DNA of 64,000 nucleotides from Echinarachnius parma (GCA_037951105.1 JBAMJV010008412.1:1-64000), one strand, 5' to 3'; numbered from the stretch's first letter, positions 24,346 through 37,800 are shown. Numbers and translations: made by a program. Notes: a model not told the origin generated them from the letters alone.

Positions 24346-24784
24346 TAACCCTAGGTACGCCAGCGATCACAGGTGAAACAATAAACAGTATTAATTAAAT
24401 CGTTGGCAAGTAGATCAATAACCCTAATTCCTTGCTCTTCTTGTTTACACATTATTTACAAAAAGCACATCTTTTTTATACTGGAGTACAACACTTCGAG
24501 TAAACATTTCCAATTAGCCTTTATACATATTTCAAATGTGAGTGAACATCGTTTTGGTAGTCCTTCACGAAATGATTCCCTTTTTTTCTTCTTCAAATTT
24601 TGCGAGTTGAAACAACACTCGATCAGATCATGCAACGCAGACATAATAACCACGCCGTGCATAAGGTATTATATGTACATCGAGTCGAAGGCTCGAAGCA
24701 TTCCGCAAGTAAACAACAAATATTTAACAGCTATTTTTAAATACAATCTAAATACAACATTATATTCGCACAAGTCGACAATGA

Positions 24785-24870
24785 TTTATATAGCGCCTAA
24801 TATGATTGATAATCATCTTTAAGCGCTTTACATTTATAATATCAACCCCCGTCATAGGATACAATGCAAA
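24785..24870 (-). mobile_element. 5'-truncated SINE tail
   Basis: The reverse complement matches the 3' half of the SINE at 5531 (AAGCGCTT, GGCGCTATATA and CCTATGACGGGGGTTGA blocks). Confidence 0.65.
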
Positions 24871-24929
24871 CCAATCTATAATTATATTTTTGTTTCCTTT
24901 TTTATATTTTTATATAGAGCCTTATAAAC

Positions 24930-25450
24930 CGAGCCCTCCCTCCCCCCATTCTCTTCCCCCTTGGCTACGCCAATCTAAAATTATAGTTTTCTCTTTATAC
25001 AAGGCTTTATTTAACAAGCCCCCCTGTGGCTACGCCAATCTGAAATTATAGTTTTGTTTTCTCTTTGTTTAACTAGAGCATGTATTAAGCAGCCTAACCC
25101 TAACCCTAACCCTAACCATTCACAAATAAGAGTTTGTTTTTCTTTTCATGTTATTAAGCAAGCGAGTCCCCCCCCCCCCCCCCCCTTCCCTCCCTTGGCT
25201 ACGCCAATAAAAAAATATATTTTGTACAATTTTTATTTGAATGATCAATCCGCTCCCCTATCCCCATGATATTAAGCACCCCCGCCCCCATCCCCCCATG
25301 GCTACGCCAATCTTAAACTATGTAGTTTTCTTTAGAGCCTTTATTTAGTGACCCCCCCATGGCTACGCCAATCTGAAATTAGAGTTGTATTTTCCTGTGG
25401 CCAGCACCCCCCCCCCCCCCCCCGTATTCACCCCGTGGCTACGCCAATCA
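24930..25450. repeat. Degenerate repeats with CCATGGCTACGCCAATC
   Basis: Six blocks each pair a C tract with GGCTACGCCAATCTGAAATT, spaced 60-100 bp. The core resembles the hAT-2 terminus CTACGCCACTG, so it may be an expanded transposon-end array. Confidence 0.6.
25093..25117. repeat. Short interstitial telomere-type array (CCCTAA)4
   Basis: Four perfect CCTAAC units. A two-unit trace is also at about 5023. Confidence 0.8.
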
Positions 25451-25502
25451 CATTTTATTATTCTGGCCTGTGATGTTAGACTCAAATTACAACTAGATCA
25501 GC

Positions 25503-26231
25503 TTAACCACTTGACTGCTAAGCACGTACTATTACGTGCATTCAGATGTGACACTCTGTGCTAACCACGTACTATTACGTGCAATGTCCATTTCCTGTTG
25601 AAGGCATTAGCACTGCGCTATATGTACCCCTACTTTGCTATTAGCATCTGATTATCTAACTTGAGAATATGAACAATAGATGGCGCTCTTTCACAAACAA
25701 ATCCAAGATTTTGCGGCTAATTATAGAACACTTTCGGCCTGATTTGTACACGGGGAAAGTGCACTTACAATTTCAAAATGGCGACTATTTATACAGTCAA
25801 ACCTGTCTTAGTGGCCACCTGCCTATAGCAGCCAACCTGTCTATAGTGGCCATCAAAAGTTATCCCCTGCATGGAAAAACAGTGCTATTTAATCTGTCTA
25901 TAGTGGCCACCTGTCTATAATGGCCACTATTTGTGACTCCCTTGGGTGGGCACTATAGACAGGTTTGACTGTATATATATATATAATATAGGGCTATATA
26001 TGATATAGGCCTATATATATATATATATATATGCGTGTGTGTAATACTACATATCTCAATTATGTTTATATGTAGTTCATTACTGATATTGATTGATTTC
26101 CATATATTTATTTCATATGATGGCAACTTGTTTGCTACATAACCTTTGTATTGTCGGATTTTTGTGTCTAAAAAACGCTTTAGCACAGAGTGGTACAGTG
26201 TGCACAAAGCCTATAGCGGTCAAGTGGTTAA
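25503..26231. mobile_element. piggyBac-like non-autonomous element
   Basis: Left TTAACCACTTGACTGCTA, right TAGCGGTCAAGTGGTTAA, giving TTAA-flanked inverted ends of the TTAACC type. 729 bp, non-coding. A second MITE is nested at 25792-25973. The left part contains two copies of CACGTACTATTACGTGCA. Confidence 0.75.
25792..25973. mobile_element. TA-flanked MITE nested in the piggyBac-like element
   Basis: TACAGTCAAACCTGTCTTAG on the left and its reverse complement GACAGGTTTGACTGTA on the right. The interior repeats CTATAGTGGCCACCTG. Degenerate relatives lie at 42058-42215, 54350-54415 and 61600-61640. Confidence 0.85.
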
Positions 26232-27301
26232 AACGCAAATGGCTTGCTCTGGTTAATATATCTTTAAAAGAGGAAACATGAGCACTGCCTAGTAAGTAAA
26301 GAGTGCTGTGATTGGCCAACTTAACAAGACGTCAAGTGTCAAACAAAGACGTAATGCACAAACATAGACGTAATCAGTGGCGTAGCTACGGGGGGGCACG
26401 GGGGGCACGACGTGCCCCCCCCCCCCCCCCCCCCAATCGTTTGGCCAAAAAAAAAAACAAAAAAAAATGACGACCCGACAATAGCCAAATGTGTCTATAT
26501 CACTCATTATTATCATGTTTTATTAAATGTGTGATGATAATGATGTTATCAACGATAATAAAGAAGAACATAACGGTCGTTCCCTAGTACTAGCAATAGC
26601 GCACCTATATCAGTTTGAAGAATCCTTCCAATAAAGCGCCTTATACAAATTATCAGTCCCGTGCGCGAGGATCGACGCTCACCGCTTCAGAAGACATAGA
26701 GCGCGTATAGGCCTAACAAACTTCCTAGCGCATGGTAAATCGTCCATCATACCAAGGGCCTGTTTAGGATCTTGAATCTGCCTCCCATTTTTATAGATAA
26801 TTTTGATCATTTGACGCCTTCATGCAGGCTATAAAGGCGCATAGCTGCACTACGTAGTCCTAAATGTCTAGGTAAAGACAAACTTCCTTTACTAATTTCT
26901 TCACTCCAAATGCACCCGTTCCATTAATTCAGGATGCATATCTAGGCATATTGTTGATGATCATGTTTGAAGGAGCACCAGTCATCTTCTCCAGAGTCGA
27001 CATCTGCATCAGTTGAGCATAGGCCTACTGAAACTAACTCAAGGGACCCGTGTCATGGGTCTAGTCACGCGACAACAGGCAGGGGACGGGGAGAGGGGAC
27101 ATGCCCATCCCCATACATTTGAAAGTGGAGGAGATTGTTCCTCCCCCTTTTTTGTATATATGCATACATTATGTATGTTTGATTCTATAGCTTGAACTAC
27201 GAATCATATATTTTGGTCTCGGGTATGCGCCAAATCGCACAATTTAAAGCCCAAAATTTGCAAAAGCTCCCTACAGTGGGAGGGGAACACCCCCTCCCAT
27301 G

Positions 27302-28118
27302 GCGTCGATCCTGGGGGCAGGGGTGCGGTCGCCCCCCAATGAAAATATTGGGGGCGAGCATATCATTTCGCCCCCCCCCCAATAATTCCGAAAATGAGGA
27401 AGAAAAAATCAGTGATATAATGCCAAAAATTGGAAAGACACATTTATCAATAATTAATCTTCAAAATAGCTGTTTTTTTAAGTTTGAAAAGGACTGTTTC
27501 ACATATTGCAAGTTTAATTTCGGTTTGATTGAACTCACCTTTCGAACTGTGTTGGGCAGTGTAATTTCTCAAACGAAGTTTATTAAACCCTCATCTATAG
27601 CACACCGTCACAGAAAATAAAATAATCTGAAATAATATATCTTTCAGTAAATTCGGTCCATATGCGCTGAACGCAAATCATATTGGAATATCATGTCACC
27701 CCACATTTGAAAGTGGAGGAGATTGTACCCCTCCCTTTGTCATTATGTATGTTTGGTTCCATACTTATATACTTCATATTACGTGAAATTTCTGTCTTAG
27801 GTGTGCACCAAATCGCACAAGCTCACGCCCCGAAATACAAAAGCTCCCTACTGTGGGAGGGGGACACCCCCTCCCACACCCTCCCCCACTCGGTCGCTTC
27901 GCTTCCTCGCAATGTCTCCCCTCCACTTTTGAGAAGTTATTGACGCCCTTGCTTAGTTTCACTATATCACTATATCACTATCACTATATCACTATCACTA
28001 TATCACTATCACTATATCGATGGCTCTATAGTAAACAGGATCACGTGGATCCATCTCATGCAAGGCTCAATCTTTCCGCGCTATTCCCGTTTAAAAACAC
28101 GTTACGAGTAAGTTCACT
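27302..28118. mobile_element. hAT-1 fragment inside hAT-2
   Basis: Begins GGCGTCGATCCTGGGGGCAG and is collinear with hAT-1 up to GTTCACTATT, where it stops without the right terminus. It gives the empty-site sequence for the two insertions seen in the other hAT-1 copies. Confidence 0.75.
27960..28019. repeat. ACTATATC/ACTATC microsatellite
   Basis: Eight alternating units of ATCACTATATC and ACTATC inside the hAT-1 fragment, absent from the other two copies. Confidence 0.8.
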
Positions 28119-28357
28119 ATTATAATACAATGACAAATAAAAAGACAATAATGACCATACTTATACAGTGATATTTTAAACACCAATTTCAGAAATTTCT
28201 CCCTACCGTGGGAGGGGGGACACCCCCCTCACACACCCTCCCCCCCTCGGGCGCTACGCGCCCTCGGGCTTGTTCGCTCCGCTCCCTCGCAGTTGTGCCC
28301 CCCCCCCCCCCCCCAATCTGTTGACCCTCGCTACGCCACTGGACGTAATGGTAACAC

Positions 28358-28561
28358 AGACGTATGGTTGGTCAACTATATGCGTATAACTAAAACAAGA
28401 GACGTCTTTGATACGTCTTTGATACGTATAGCTGGAATAAGAGACGTCTTTGATACGTCTTTGATACGTATAGCTGGAATAAGAGACGTTTTTGATACGT
28501 ATTTGATACGTCTAACTAAAATAACAGACGTCTTTGATACGTCTTTGATACGTCTAACATA
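28358..28561 (+). promoter_or_regulatory. 42-bp tandem repeat with GACGTC and ATACGT motifs upstream of DDX10
   Basis: Units start at 28401, 28443, 28485 and 28527, with a degraded one before them. Each carries GACGTCTTTGATACGTCTTT. GACGTC is the core of a CREB/ATF-type site and TACGTA/TACGTC are related. The array lies 135-340 bp upstream of the DDX10 ATG, so a regulatory role is plausible but inferred. A possible TATA-like CATTTATAG is at 28674. Confidence 0.6.
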
Positions 28562-28695
28562 CATGTTTCTGAACCTCATGGCCAACCATATGCAAATTAA
28601 ACATGTACTAAATGCATGCACACGTGCAAAGTGCCGTGCATGCAAAGTGTACATAATGCACATTGCGCAATACCATTTATAGCGTGCGTGCTGAA

Positions 28696-28863
28696 ATGGG
28701 AAAGATGGACAGGAAAACCCGGAGCCAGAAGAAGCCTGGCAGGAAACAGTTTCAGAAAGGAAAGAAAGGCAAAAAAAACATCACGAAACTGAAAGGAAAA
28801 CAGACACCAGGACTGAAACGGGAAAAAGAGGAGATCAAACGTCTTTTGGAACAATATGATCAG
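28696..28863 (+). CDS. DDX10: DDX10 exon 1
   Basis: Codons 1-56, ending in [12 protein letters not shown] and donor gttagt. The N-terminus is strongly basic ([14 protein letters not shown]), like the nucleolar-targeting N-terminus of the family. An in-frame ATG 33 bp upstream is possible but less likely. Transcription start not determined. Confidence 0.9.
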
Positions 28864-31800
28864 GTTAGTTGTTGCTTAGCAAGTTTTGGTTTCAGCGGGA
28901 GCGCATCGGAAGCGCCGCCAAAACTCTGGGGTTGATACAGTGTGCATTCTCGCATACATTTCAGCGGCTTTCTGGTCAACAAATATGATTATGAAACTTC
29001 GTGATCTTTTAGATTGCGAGACAAACGAATATCACTAGCGATATTATTCTCGATGATTATGACTGTCCAACAATCAACAATGTACTGTTCAAGTTATAAA
29101 TATCTAAACTGTTCTTGATATTTCGGATACCAGATTCTAAACGTCTTCTTCAAATTTGAAATCCTCTTTTCAATTAATTTTGTTATGCTCCTAAATTTGA
29201 TGTGATGACTGATGAGTGATGTGATGTGAATTTGATTATACAATTTTAATTTTAATTCAATGAATGATGATTGATGCCATGACTTAGACATAGTTCATTT
29301 GAAGAGACATTTATGATTTAAAGGGAGGGATCCACTTTTGCAAGCCAAAATTCAAAAGTTGCGAGGTTATTGTCTTATATGAAAGGAAATGTCATTTAAT
29401 AGCATGCCTGAAAAAATTAGGGCTTGAAATCTCTTTTTCGTGGAGTTATAGACCTAAAACTGAATAAACTGAGGGACGTCGGTCAATTAGGTACACGTAC
29501 ATACGTATTTTCGGCCCGTGAGTAAGTTCGTACTAATGCTGTTAGGTAAACAAAAAATCCCGGCCCGTTCTCGGATCGTTAGAATTCTATATCGCTAACG
29601 AGATCTCGGATCGGATCGGATCTCGGAGAAAAAAAAAATTGCAATTTGCTCTGAAAAAATGCAGCGTTGTAGACTCATCTTTCTTGTTTTATATGGCAAA
29701 AATATTAATAATAATGACGTTTCGAGGCATGTACATATCAATTTTTACGGAAAAATAATATTCAGATTATTCAGAGTTTCGCAAGAAAAGTATTTTTTCG
29801 ATGGTTTGTTCGGCATCGCACCACACGTTTCACAGAAACTCAACCCGCCAATCGCGTGGAAAACCGCGCTTGTGAGCCACTGCCGGGCCACTGCCCTCAA
29901 AAATCGGCTATAAATTACCCTTTTAGGGAACCACACAATTCTGGTAATCTACTTACATGATAACATGGCATCTGAAAGCCGAACAGAATACAAAATAACC
30001 CCCCAAATCAAAGACAAAACTGCTGAATTATCGATATATTTCCAAAGAAAAAAATCGGATTACGGACGGCTAGGCCTCGAGAGAACTCCAATGAGTTAGC
30101 TAGCTATAGCTTGCATGCACATGCAACAAGTTATTAGGCGTTAATTTGGTCGTATTACTTTGCGTGTGTTATGGTGAACGTTTTTTCTTACGCGAGATCC
30201 CTCCGAGATCCATCCGCCGAAAATTGGGGAATTCCCGGCGGCGGATCTATATCTGCACACGCAATTATACAAGCAAACGGGAGCGGTGTAGTAATTTTTT
30301 ATCGATATTTTGCGCAATTGTTTTCATTGTTTAGGGGCATATTTTTGTTTCCGCCCAGCTATCAAACGCCAAGAAATCATGTAAGTAGAATATCAGAACA
30401 TTTTTAAATGTGCAAATGACAATAAAACGTATTCAGAGCCACATTTTGAATGCACTGGCTTATTAGCTCGATCATACAGACATCCAACAGACGTCTCCCC
30501 TCGAGTATCGGCGTAACTTTGATTGCACATCCGTCCACAACATCGTTCAAATGACTAGCAATTTCGCGCATCCTGTTCAATTTTCGACCACAAAACGAAC
30601 TGACGAACCAAGAATTTCTCCAAAATAACCACTCATAAAGTAAACAATATTGATTTCCCCATTTCTTATTTAAATTACACTACTTAATGGACTGTCAAAC
30701 ATACACATGTTCAATTATCACTGGAGAAAATGGGTCGGCAAAATCTTCCGATATTTTCTACCGAGAAAAAATATTTCTCGGATCCGTCTCGGAATCGGCT
30801 CGGAAGCCATTACCGCCGGGATCTCGGATCGGATCCGGATCGGATAACAGCATTAGTTCGTACATAGATTTCACGGAGTGCCAGATCGGTATGCATGACC
30901 CCTACGTGACCCGCGCTAGCTACGTTACCCGCGCATAAGTACTAATGTGTGAGCGTTTACCAAGCAAAATACCCAAACATCGCTTAAACTTACTACATGT
31001 AATTATATATTCTTTCTTTTTGAGATCTTTTTCCGTGACATACGTTAACAAATGTCGGCTTCACAATACCTTTTCGAGAATTCGTACTATATTGTTGTAA
31101 TATTATGCTAAATCAGTTGAACTCCTTTATTGACCGATATATAGTTTAAATGGAGGGACGCATTCGTTTTTCATTCGTAGAATCCAAATTAAAGGGCTGT
31201 TCGCTCTGATTTTTTTTTTGCGTGTTACATTGATCCCCATCCGTCAACTGAAAGCTGTTCAGACGTTTTGTAAAAGTGGACCTGTCCCTTTAACATGATT
31301 TATCATTCAAACATTTTTGTTACCATAGCACTATGTACAAACGTTCTGACTTGAACTTAAAGCATTGCATTTTCATTAGACTGTTTTTTGCCGAGAGAAA
31401 ACATAAAAATCAATATATCGTACCAGAAATTATTTTTTATCTGAATTATTACACGATTCAGAATATGGGATCATTATCTTTATAATCCAGAGTCGGTTTT
31501 GTTTGGATTGGAAATATCAGCACTTTTTTAGTGCGCAAACAAGTTCTGATCTCAAACATTCTGGCTACTGAGATCCAGCGAGTTGATAGGAAGAGCTAAG
31601 AGTATGAAGGAAATATGTATTAGGAATTTTTTCTACTTTGTCCTTAAAAACACAATTTGTCATTATTTGTTCTTTTTCTTTAGATAACTGCTGCTGATGT
31701 GGAAACATTCTCAGACTTTCCCCTAAGTGAGCGAATAAGTTATAGTCTTTTGGACCCAGGGGGCAGGGGCCCGATTACGGACCAGCGACATTTACCATGG

Positions 31801-34800
31801 TATTTAGCATCATTGGCTCTAACTCATCAATGTCAATATGCTAGAATAACATACAAATTAACATGACGTAGCAGAGCACACATACCGCCCCCACTCATTT
31901 AACCATAAAGGATGACACAAGCATATCTAGAGATCAGTGGAACTAGGGCTGGTCCTGGGTCATGATTGTGCTCCCGGCCACATGTTGCCAAGCACCCACC
32001 AAGATCCAGAGAGTTGCCATCTAGGAGAAGCTATGGAGGAGATATGTGGCAGGAATTTCTTCTACTTTGTCCTCCTAAAACACAATTTGTCATTTTGTCT
32101 TTTTCTTAAATAGACAACTGCTGCTGATATGGAAACGTTTTCAGACTTTCCCCTCAGTGAGCGAACAAGTTAAAGTCTTTTTGACTTATGTTACCAAGCA
32201 CCTACTGAGATCCAGAGAGTGGCCATAGGAGAAGCTCTGAAGGGAATATGAGGCAGGGGTTTCTTCTTTGACTTTCCTGTACTTAATTCTTGTATGAAAT
32301 CACAATTCTTTGTTCCTTTTCTTTAGATAACTGCTGCTGATATTGAAATATTTTCATGCTTTCCTCTGAGTGAAACGAGCAAGTTGTAGTCTTGTGGAAT
32401 TTGGTTAGCAATCCCCTACTCAGATCCAGAGAGTAAATCATTTATAAGATAAAGTCCTGAGAAGAAATGCAGGCACTGCTATCAACAGTTGATGGTTCTT
32501 TCTTTTAAAAGCCTCTTCTTCATATCTTACAATACATTTTGACCTCTAAATGTTCATATTCTCTAGATAACTGCTGCTGATGTGGAAACATTCTCAGACT
32601 TCCCTCTGAGTGAGCGAACGAGGTCTGGTCTCCAGGATGCTGGCTACCAAGCACCCACCGAGATCCAGCGAGTCGCCATAGGAGAAGCTCTGAAGGGAAA
32701 TGATGTCCTTGGCGCAGCAAAGACCGGCTCGGGGAAGACACTGGCCTTTCTCATTCCTGTAAGATGCCTTCATTTTATTATTTGTTGTATATTACTAAAT
32801 GTGTACATGTGTTTAACAGCATTATGACAAAGAGAGGCTGAGTAACTCACAATTTGCCTAAATTGGAACACTTTTGTAAAATCAATTTCAAAACTTGAAC
32901 AAAGAGAATATATTAAAAGGAAATTAATTTGATTGGAGATTGTCGTTGCAGATCATAATAACTTTTGTCTACTTGTAATATTTGGGATTGAAGGTGCCAA
33001 GATTTTTATAAGAACATTTAAGAAAAAGTGTGATATTATAAATCATAACTTCACAAATTTCCCTTGATGATTTTGATTGAAATATGTGCAAGACATTATT
33101 TTATGACATACAATGGTGACCTTGCACTATAATATAGTCAAAATCTAATTTTGTGTCTTTTGTTTAGATACTAGAATGTCTCTATCGCAACTCTTGGTCT
33201 GCGGTGGACGGTTTGGGGGCCTTGGTCATATCACCGACGAGAGAACTGGCCTATCAGACTTTTGAAGTTCTGCGCAAGATTGGAGCGCGGCATGACTTTT
33301 CTGCAGGACTCATTATCGGGGGAAAGGTATGAGACTGTCAAGTTCCTGTCTTTAAATGGTGGAGATGTTGTGGCACGATCAGATTTAGCGCTTGACATCT
33401 AATCTGGGGACCCGAGTTCGAACCCATTTGATGCCGCGGCTTTTTATGTGCAGGGCATTTATTCCACATCGCTGCTCTCTACCCAGGCGTATGAATGGAT
33501 ACTTGGTCTGGTGTAAAATTAGCATGAAGCACCCTATATACTGTAGCTTGGGCTTGTATATTCTCCTGGGAGTTGAGATGGTGCGTAAGATAATTGTGTG
33601 GGTTTGAACTCTACCTTATGACTAGTGCTGTAACCGATCATCGGATCGGCATCATACATCCGATCATACATGATCGGACCGTTTTTCCCGATTTCCGATC
33701 ATGCCGAAAAAATCGGAAGATCGGATCGGCAAAAAAATCCGTTTTTTTTTCTTTGGAAAATGATCCCAAAAAACATATTTTGGGAATATAAATGAATACC
33801 AAAGCAACATATATCCATATTAATAAGCCCAAGGTAATCTTGTATGGGTATGCTTTCATTTAAAACTGATTACCTCTCCTTTTACAAAATTATTCGCGCC
33901 GATTTTGAGCTTAGTCCCATGTGTTTCTGAAAGGTTACGCCAAATTAATTACATGGGACTAAGCTCAAAATCGGCGTGAGTAATAATTTTGTAAAAGAAG
34001 AGGTAATCAGTTTGAAATGAAAGCATACCCGTACAAGATTACCTTGGGCTTATTAATATGGATATATGTTGCTTTGGTATTCATTTATATTCCCAAATTG
34101 TGTTTTGGGGGGATCATTTTCCAAAGAAAAAAAAACGATTTTTTTTTTTTTTTTTTTTTTAATAGCCGATCATCCGATCCCGATCATCGATCCGATTTCG
34201 AAGATTGATAAAATTTTGCCGATCCGATCAAACGATCCGATCATCAAGGTCAGTTACAGCACTACTTATGACCAAGGGTAATAATGCGCCTCTGAATAGG
34301 GCACCTAGCTAGATGGTCCCCTATAAATGCTATATGTTATTATTATTGTTAAATGATATAAGTTATGACCTGAAAAGAAAAAAATCACAATATGATCGCT
34401 AATTTATCTTTAAAAAACAAAGAAAATGGCCTATTAGACTTTTAAATTTCTGTGAAGAATCTTTGAAGATTGGAGCTCAGCATGCTTTTCCATAAATCTG
34501 TAGGATTCATTATCAGATGAAATGTATCAAAATACGACGATCAAGTACGTATATAGATTACTAATTGTCCGCATAGTTGTGTTGCCCCTTCAGAATAAGC
34601 CTTAGGCTATAAAAAACAAAAACAGTTGATGCAACATTTTGCCATTTAATCCTCGTAGGATTTGAAGTCTGAGATGGAGAGAATCGGCAAGACAAACATC
34701 ATCGTGTGTACGCCTGGCAGATTGCTGCAACACATGGATGAGACTGCATGCTTTGAGAGCTGCAATGTTAAAATGCTAGGTAAGCTTTGACAAAAAAATT

Positions 34801-37800
34801 CTCAATATATTTTTAATTCAAGGCAGAGGGATCATTATTCTTTATACATGTACTAGAATAATTTATATGAGTGTAGCCGGCCGATCACATGCTTCTCACT
34901 CCTTCAAGCGTGAATATTTGTGCATGCAGAGTCTATAGAGGTAATTCCTGATTGGGATCAAATGTACAATAGCAGAGCTCTCCCTTAAAGGGATCTAGTA
35001 ACTTTTTGGCAAGTGCAAAAAGTGATGAGTGATTGGAGTGATCTGATATGTCCACAAAGTAACGTGTGAACATTTCACGTTAATTGGATGTTTTTTGGCT
35101 GAGATATGAGCAAAAATGCAAATTGATATTCACTAACTCATTGTACTTACTTTGTACACTGCATTAAAATTATCCTGTAGACAATTTCATATCTGAACAA
35201 TCGTAAATATCTTTTGAACGAAATGGAAATTTGAAAAACCGAAACCTGTCCCGTGCTTTTATTGTTAATATGAATATGATAAGGTATGAGAGAACCAGTA
35301 GAGTTCCAAGTAAGTTTTGAGGATTTGGACAATGTTACTATAGTCCCTTTAAGCTTTTCTTTCAGGTGGCCTAATTTACACACCAGATACAATCCCTCCA
35401 TAGACTTGTGTGTTGTAGATCCTAATTTGTTGGTGGCCAATACAAGAATTTCTAGCGGTTAATAAATTTGCCCTGAATAATTCATACTGGTTGTTTGTTC
35501 ACTGTTGCGCATGCATGCAATCTCCAGCAAATTATGCATTAATGAATGTACAATTTAGCAACATTAAAGCATGATTAAAACTTTTTTTTTTTAAGTAGTG
35601 ATCAGACAAAACTGGACAAAATGTACTTGCCTGAATTAAAAAGTAATTTTGTTTGCCTTTCTGAGCAGTTTTGGACGAAGCTGATCGCATCCTGGACCTT
35701 GGTTTCCAGGCAACGCTAGATGCGATCCTGGATCATTTGCCCCAAGAGAGACAGACACTTCTCTTCTCTGCAACACAGACCAAGTAAGTAGGAAATTTAA
35801 AGTTTATAGGGACTTACTTAAAATCCAGTTGGAATTCTAGAAGTTCCCTCATACCTTGTTGTATTCATCTTCACAATAATAGCATGGTTTTGGTTTTTCA
35901 AATTTCCCTTTCGTTAAAAAAAACGTGTACAAACTGAGTGCAATGAGTAAGTGAATATCACTTTGCATTTTTGCTCATTACTCGGCCATATTTAACATCC
36001 ATTTAACTTGAAATTTTCACACAACACCCAGTGGACATATCAGATAACAATAATAAACATTGTATCAACCACTCATCGCTTTTTGCTCATGTGAACAAAG
36101 TTACTATATCCCTTTAAGTCCTTCCCATTGGCTTTTCTACGATCAAAAAGCCTTCCAGAACGCTTTTCATTCAATCATAAAATGTCTCCATAATTAGGGA
36201 GTCATATGGACAATCAAAACTCATTTCAGTCTTCTGTTTATACCATATAGCCAAACAACAAGGCACAATCTGAATGTTAAAGCTTCAAGTGATGTTGGTT
36301 GAATTTGACACTTGAAATATGTTTATAAACTAGACAAATTATAATTTTTTCTTCAACAATTTGCAGATCAGTGCGAGACCTTGCCCGACTGAGTCTGCAA
36401 GATCCCAAGTACATCGCCGTCCACGAACACCACTTGCATAGCACACCTGTGCAGCTAGACCAGGTAAGAATGAACACAAGCCTATCTATTAACCCCTTTG
36501 CATTAGTTTGTGAACCAGTTGAACCATCTACAGTCAAACCTGTGTACATTGTGATATTTTCATTTGAGAAGGTCACTGTTTACCCTAGTGAAATAGGTTA
36601 AGATTTATGTAAGATTTTATCACTTACCATTGATTTTGACTACAATCGGAAAGCATTTCTGGAAGAATCATAATATTCCCTTTCGTTAAAAAGATATTTA
36701 CGATTGAAGTGTTCAGATTGTTAATTATCCACTGGATATTTATAACTGTGTACAAAGTCAGTGCGAGTGAGTTAGCAAATGTCACTTTGCATTTTTGCTG
36801 ACTACTTGGTCATATGACATTCAGTTACCATGGAATTTTCACACACATCACTCAGTGGACATATCGGATCATAGAAATACACAATTTATCAACTATTTAC
36901 CAGTTTTTGCTCATGTCTTAAACAAAGTAAGTAGATCCCTTTAATGGATCACTTTAAACGTGCTTCTCTTCTTGTCTTCCAGAGTTACATCGTCTGTGAG
37001 CTGGAGCAGAAGTTGGACGTCTTGTACTCCTTCATCAAGGCCCACCTGGACCAGAAAATCCTTGTCTTCATGTCCAGCTGTAAACAGGTAACATTTGATG
37101 ATTATGTTCTGGTACAAGTTGCTCCCCTGGGAGTGGAGAGAGTGCGTATTTAAAGGGACTTAGTAACATTGTCCAAATCCTCAAAATCCCAATTGTAATT
37201 CTAGCCATTCCCTCATACCTTGTTGTTTTCGTATTAACAATAAAAGCATGGGACAGGTTTTGTTTTTTCAAATTTCCCTTTCGTTAAAAAGGTATTTACG
37301 ATTGTAGCGTTCAAATGTTAAATTATCCTCTGGACCCCGAAAACCGTGTACAAAGTGAGTGCAATGAGTTAGTGAATATCACTTTGCATTTTTGCTCATT
37401 ACTCAGCCATATAACGTCCATTTAACTTGAAATTTTCACACAATACCCAGTGGACATATCAGATAACAACAATATACATTGTGTCAACCACTCATCTATT
37501 TTTGCACATTTAAGCTGGGGCATTTTTATACTTGCAAGTAAAATTCTCTGTTGACAAATTAAAATCCCCCCATAACTCTTCATGTGATGTAACAGAGAAA
37601 ATAAATGTCACAATAAGCTTGCACAAGTTAATCCAAGTGCTCACACACATGTACATGTGGTAATTTCAGTATTAACATGCCCCTCGAAATGAAACTCGCA
37701 AAAATAAATGGATAATTGTTGTAGACTGATGAAGCGATGTAATGATTTTTGATAATATCATATTCTTATTGTAATTTTTTGAAAATTTATCTAGGTGAAG

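Larger units (their letters stand above)
26375..28341. mobile_element. hAT-2 element, complete ends
   Basis: Left CAGTGGCGTAGCTACG, right CTCGCTACGCCACTG, flanked by a perfect 8-bp duplication GACGTAAT (26367-26374 and 28342-28349). 1967 bp without a transposase frame. It carries a hAT-1 fragment internally. Its right edge is only about 355 bp upstream of the DDX10 start codon. Confidence 0.9.

Noticed and set aside
25093..25117. Proximity to a telomere suggested by (CCCTAA)4
   Set aside because: Only four units, embedded in unrelated repeats with genes further right; an interstitial relic is more likely.
28663..28698. Upstream ATG giving [16 protein letters not shown]
   Set aside because: Possible in frame, but the MGKMDRK start fits the basic N-terminus of the family better and the extension has no family similarity.
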